From JAISXK01 sp031549625 (lineage in GTDB: Bacteria; Bacillota; Clostridia; Christensenellales; CAG-138), in NCBI GenBank assembly GCA_031549625.1, contig JAVBPK010000113.1, positions 1 through 6,567 of the forward strand: 6,567 bases of DNA, written 5' to 3'. Shown piece after piece: positions 6,310 to 6,567 of the stretch. The first letter of the stretch is position 1. Every line of letters begins with the position of its first letter. The notes below the pieces were generated by a model. It made no database searches. It saw only the letters and a list, made by a program, of their open reading frames with translations, and was not told the DNA's origin. The translations under genes and the position numbers were made by a program.

Positions 6310-6567
6310 TTACATATCGCTTATCAGACGATTAAGGCCCGCAATATAGGCCAGAACGCTCGCCTCCACAACGTCCGGCGAAATCCCTCTGCCGCTAACC
6401 ACCCTATCCTCGTAGCCAACCCGCACATTGACTTCCGCGATAGAATCACGCCCTTCGCTCGCTGCCTTTACGTGGTAGCGCAGCAGCTGCATCTCTATGC
6501 CGGATATCTTGTCGACAGCCAGCAAAGCAGCATCAATCGGCCCGTTTCCGACAGCGGTTTCCGTGTA
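6310..6567 (-). CDS. leuA: 2-isopropylmalate synthase, C-terminal regulatory domain (partial, runs off the right edge)
   Basis: The frame is open to the window edge and ends at TAA 6312-6310, giving 85 residues. It starts with YTETAVGNGPIDAA and continues through KISGIEMQLLRYHV, a GRDSIAEVNVRV stretch, GRGISPDVVEASVLAYIAGL and a final NRL. This is the LeuA allosteric (leucine-binding, dimerisation) domain: GNGP-[IV]-DA at its entry and GRG-x-S-x-D-[IV]-[IV]-EAS-x2-AY at its end are family hallmarks. The whole enzyme condenses acetyl-CoA with 2-oxoisovalerate, the committed step of leucine synthesis. Presence of the domain suggests a long, leucine-feedback-inhibited form. Citramalate synthase shares the fold and is the main alternative, but the GNGPIDAA motif favours LeuA. 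The catalytic domain lies outside the window. Confidence 0.9.
   Translation of the reverse strand, partial: YTETAVGNGPIDAALLAVDKISGIEMQLLRYHVKAASEGRDSIAEVNVRVGYEDRVVSGRGISPDVVEASVLAYIAGLNRLISDM

Noticed and set aside
1..6567. Search for CRISPR repeats, tRNA or rRNA genes, insertion-sequence ends, prophage or toxin-antitoxin genes
   Set aside because: No repeated units, clover-leaf sequence, transposase or terminal inverted repeats were seen; nearly all bases belong to ordinary genes.

Overview
The window looks like ordinary chromosome from a low-to-mid GC Gram-positive anaerobe, most likely Clostridia in the broad sense. The evidence is the strong GGAGG-type ribosome binding sites, GTG and TTG starts, SigA-type promoters, intrinsic terminators, and the gene content: a single-chain acyl-CoA transferase, a membrane-anchored NodB deacetylase with a PdaB-like motif, an Fe-S family 4 uracil-DNA glycosylase and a PmpR/YebC protein. 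The taxon is an inference from these signs, since there is no rRNA or other marker gene here.

Layout. Only the first 121 bases are coding on the plus strand: the C-terminal tail of an FAD-binding_2 family flavoprotein. Everything else is on the minus strand and reads from the right edge leftward: the 3' end of leuA (6567-6310), a family 4 uracil-DNA glycosylase (6273-5707), a YebC/PmpR/TACO1 family protein (5630-4893), a SIMPL/DUF541 probable lipoprotein (4889-3993), an acyl-CoA:carboxylate CoA-transferase (3872-2316), a polysaccharide deacetylase (2230-1376) and queA (1214-192).

Transcription units inferred from the sequence. (1) leuA and udg are 36 bp apart with no visible terminator between them. 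(2) yebC and the SIMPL gene have their own promoter (extended -10, TATAAT) overlapping the end of udg. They are 3 bp apart, probably translationally coupled, and are followed by a terminator. (3) The CoA-transferase and perhaps the deacetylase share a weaker promoter and end at a hairpin near 1311-1343. (4) queA has a near-consensus promoter at 1246-1274. That promoter lies inside the longest possible reading frame and so places the true start at the TTG at 1214. A long hairpin at 134-171 sits between queA and the convergent flavoprotein gene and probably stops transcription from both sides.

Functionally this is a mix of housekeeping and metabolic genes (leucine synthesis, DNA repair, translation of difficult motifs or regulation, acyl-CoA metabolism, cell-wall modification, tRNA queuosine) and not one pathway. 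I found no mobile element, CRISPR array, RNA gene or convincing new system. The points most worth a second look are the yebC-SIMPL coupling, the four evenly spaced cysteines in the SIMPL signal peptide, the small cysteine cluster in the CoA-transferase and the altered NodB motif 1. No gene-free stretch exceeds about 120 bases.
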